Shown: positions 4,803 through 5,280 of the stretch, piece by piece
How the letters are laid out: every line of letters begins with the position of its first letter
Numbering within the stretch: the first letter of the stretch is position 1
Assembly: GCA_030152405.1 (NCBI GenBank)
Contig: JASLJL010000392.1
Coordinates: 1 to 5,280, forward strand
Direction: 5' to 3'
Length of the DNA stretch: 5,280 nt
Source: Gordonia sp. (in: high G+C Gram-positive bacteria)
GTDB taxonomy: Bacteria; Actinomycetota; Actinomycetes; Mycobacteriales; Mycobacteriaceae
Program-made: the position numbers and the translations under genes
The notes under the pieces: generated by a model
What the model was told of the DNA's origin: nothing
What the model saw: only the letters and a program-made list of their open reading frames with translations
Database searches by the model: none

Positions 4803-5280
4803 GTGGACTGGAGTCTTCCGCGGTCGGCGGCCGGCGTCGTCCTGATCCTCGGTCTCGCCGAGACCCGAGGCGTCGACGCTGCGACGTGTCTCTCCGGAAC
4901 GGGACTCGATGCGGAACGTCTCCGACTCCCGGACGCCGAAGTGGCGCCTCGCAGCGAGCTGGCGGTGATCGCCAACCTGCTCGACGCGGTGGACGACCCG
5001 ACCGGGCTGGCCGTCGCAGCGGGGATGCGGTATCAGCTCACGACGTACGGGATGTTCGGGTTCGCGCTGCTGAGCAGTCCGACACTGCGGAGCGCGGTGG
5101 ACGTCGGCCTGCGTTTCCTCGACCTGACGTTCGCCTTCTCGCGGATCAGGCCCGTCGAGAACGCGGAAGGGCTCGACCTGCTGCTCGACGCACCCGATGT
5201 CCCGCCCGCGCTTGCCCGGTTCGTGATCGAACGCGACGCGTCGGCGGTGCGCGCGATCCACCGAGACCTGACAGACGGGC
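4803..5280 (+). CDS. AraC-family transcriptional regulator, N-terminal part (runs off the window)
   Basis: The frame opens at GTG 4803 and stays open for 159 codons to the edge, so only the effector-binding half is present. The sequence M1-D-W-S-L-P-R-S-A-A-G, then R22-G-V, then T32-G-L, and especially L79-T-T-Y-G-M-F-G-F-A-L-L-S-S-P-T-L95 with a following G-L-R-F-L-D-L-T-F, is typical of the arabinose-binding-like domain (PF12625) of OruR/ArgR-type AraC regulators in actinobacteria and pseudomonads. The C-terminal helix-turn-helix pair should lie in the next 450-500 bases. GTG 4803 is the first possible start: the permease TGA at 4794 is in the same frame. There is no clear Shine-Dalgarno, so translation is probably coupled to termination of the permease 6 nt upstream. 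It likely responds to an amino acid or derivative linked to the permease; that is inference from position. Confidence 0.85.
   Translation, partial: MDWSLPRSAAGVVLILGLAETRGVDAATCLSGTGLDAERLRLPDAEVAPRSELAVIANLLDAVDDPTGLAVAAGMRYQLTTYGMFGFALLSSPTLRSAVDVGLRFLDLTFAFSRIRPVENAEGLDLLLDAPDVPPALARFVIERDASAVRAIHRDLTDG

Noticed and set aside
4749..5261. Open frame of 170 codons on the minus strand at the right end
   Set aside because: It is antisense to the AraC regulator N-terminus, whose plus-strand sequence has clear family motifs; the antisense product has none.

Overview
The window is about two-thirds G+C, with codons ending mostly in G or C, GTG and TTG starts beside ATG, tight gene packing and promoter hexamers of the loose TANNNT type. 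The protein families and signal-peptide style fit a mycolic-acid-type actinobacterium (Gordonia or a relative such as Williamsia, Rhodococcus or Mycobacterium). The genus is an inference from family resemblance, not proven by any marker here.

Layout, left to right: (1) a small Sec-exported protein of unknown function (58-474, +); (2) a compact alpha/beta-hydrolase (467-1237, -), converging on gene 1 with an 8-bp overlap and beginning at a TTG codon behind a strong Shine-Dalgarno; (3) a 582-residue protein (1287-3035, +) transcribed divergently from gene 2, in which an NRPS-condensation/acyltransferase-like domain is joined in one frame to a C-terminal GNAT acetyltransferase domain; (4) a 66-residue conserved actinobacterial protein of unknown function (3044-3244, -), converging on gene 3 with an 8-bp gap; (5) a 12-helix AAT-type amino acid permease, closest in appearance to CycA-type carriers (3384-4796, +); (6) the N-terminal part of an AraC-family regulator (4803 to the window edge, +), 6 nt behind the permease and probably in its operon.

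Functionally there are two loose blocks. Genes 2 and 3 share a 49-bp divergent promoter region, in which candidate -10 hexamers for the two directions overlap and gene 3 appears to be read from a leaderless mRNA. A link through acyl or ester chemistry is possible but unproven. Genes 5 and 6 look like a transporter-regulator pair for uptake of a small amino acid. The 139-bp gap between genes 4 and 5 carries a 25-bp interrupted palindrome that resembles a repressor operator.

There is no sign of mobile elements, CRISPR arrays, tRNA or rRNA. Most of the window is ordinary chromosomal sequence. The strongest oddities are the condensation-GNAT fusion with its altered HHxxxDG motif, the hydrolase without a recognisable catalytic histidine, and the two compact divergent control regions.
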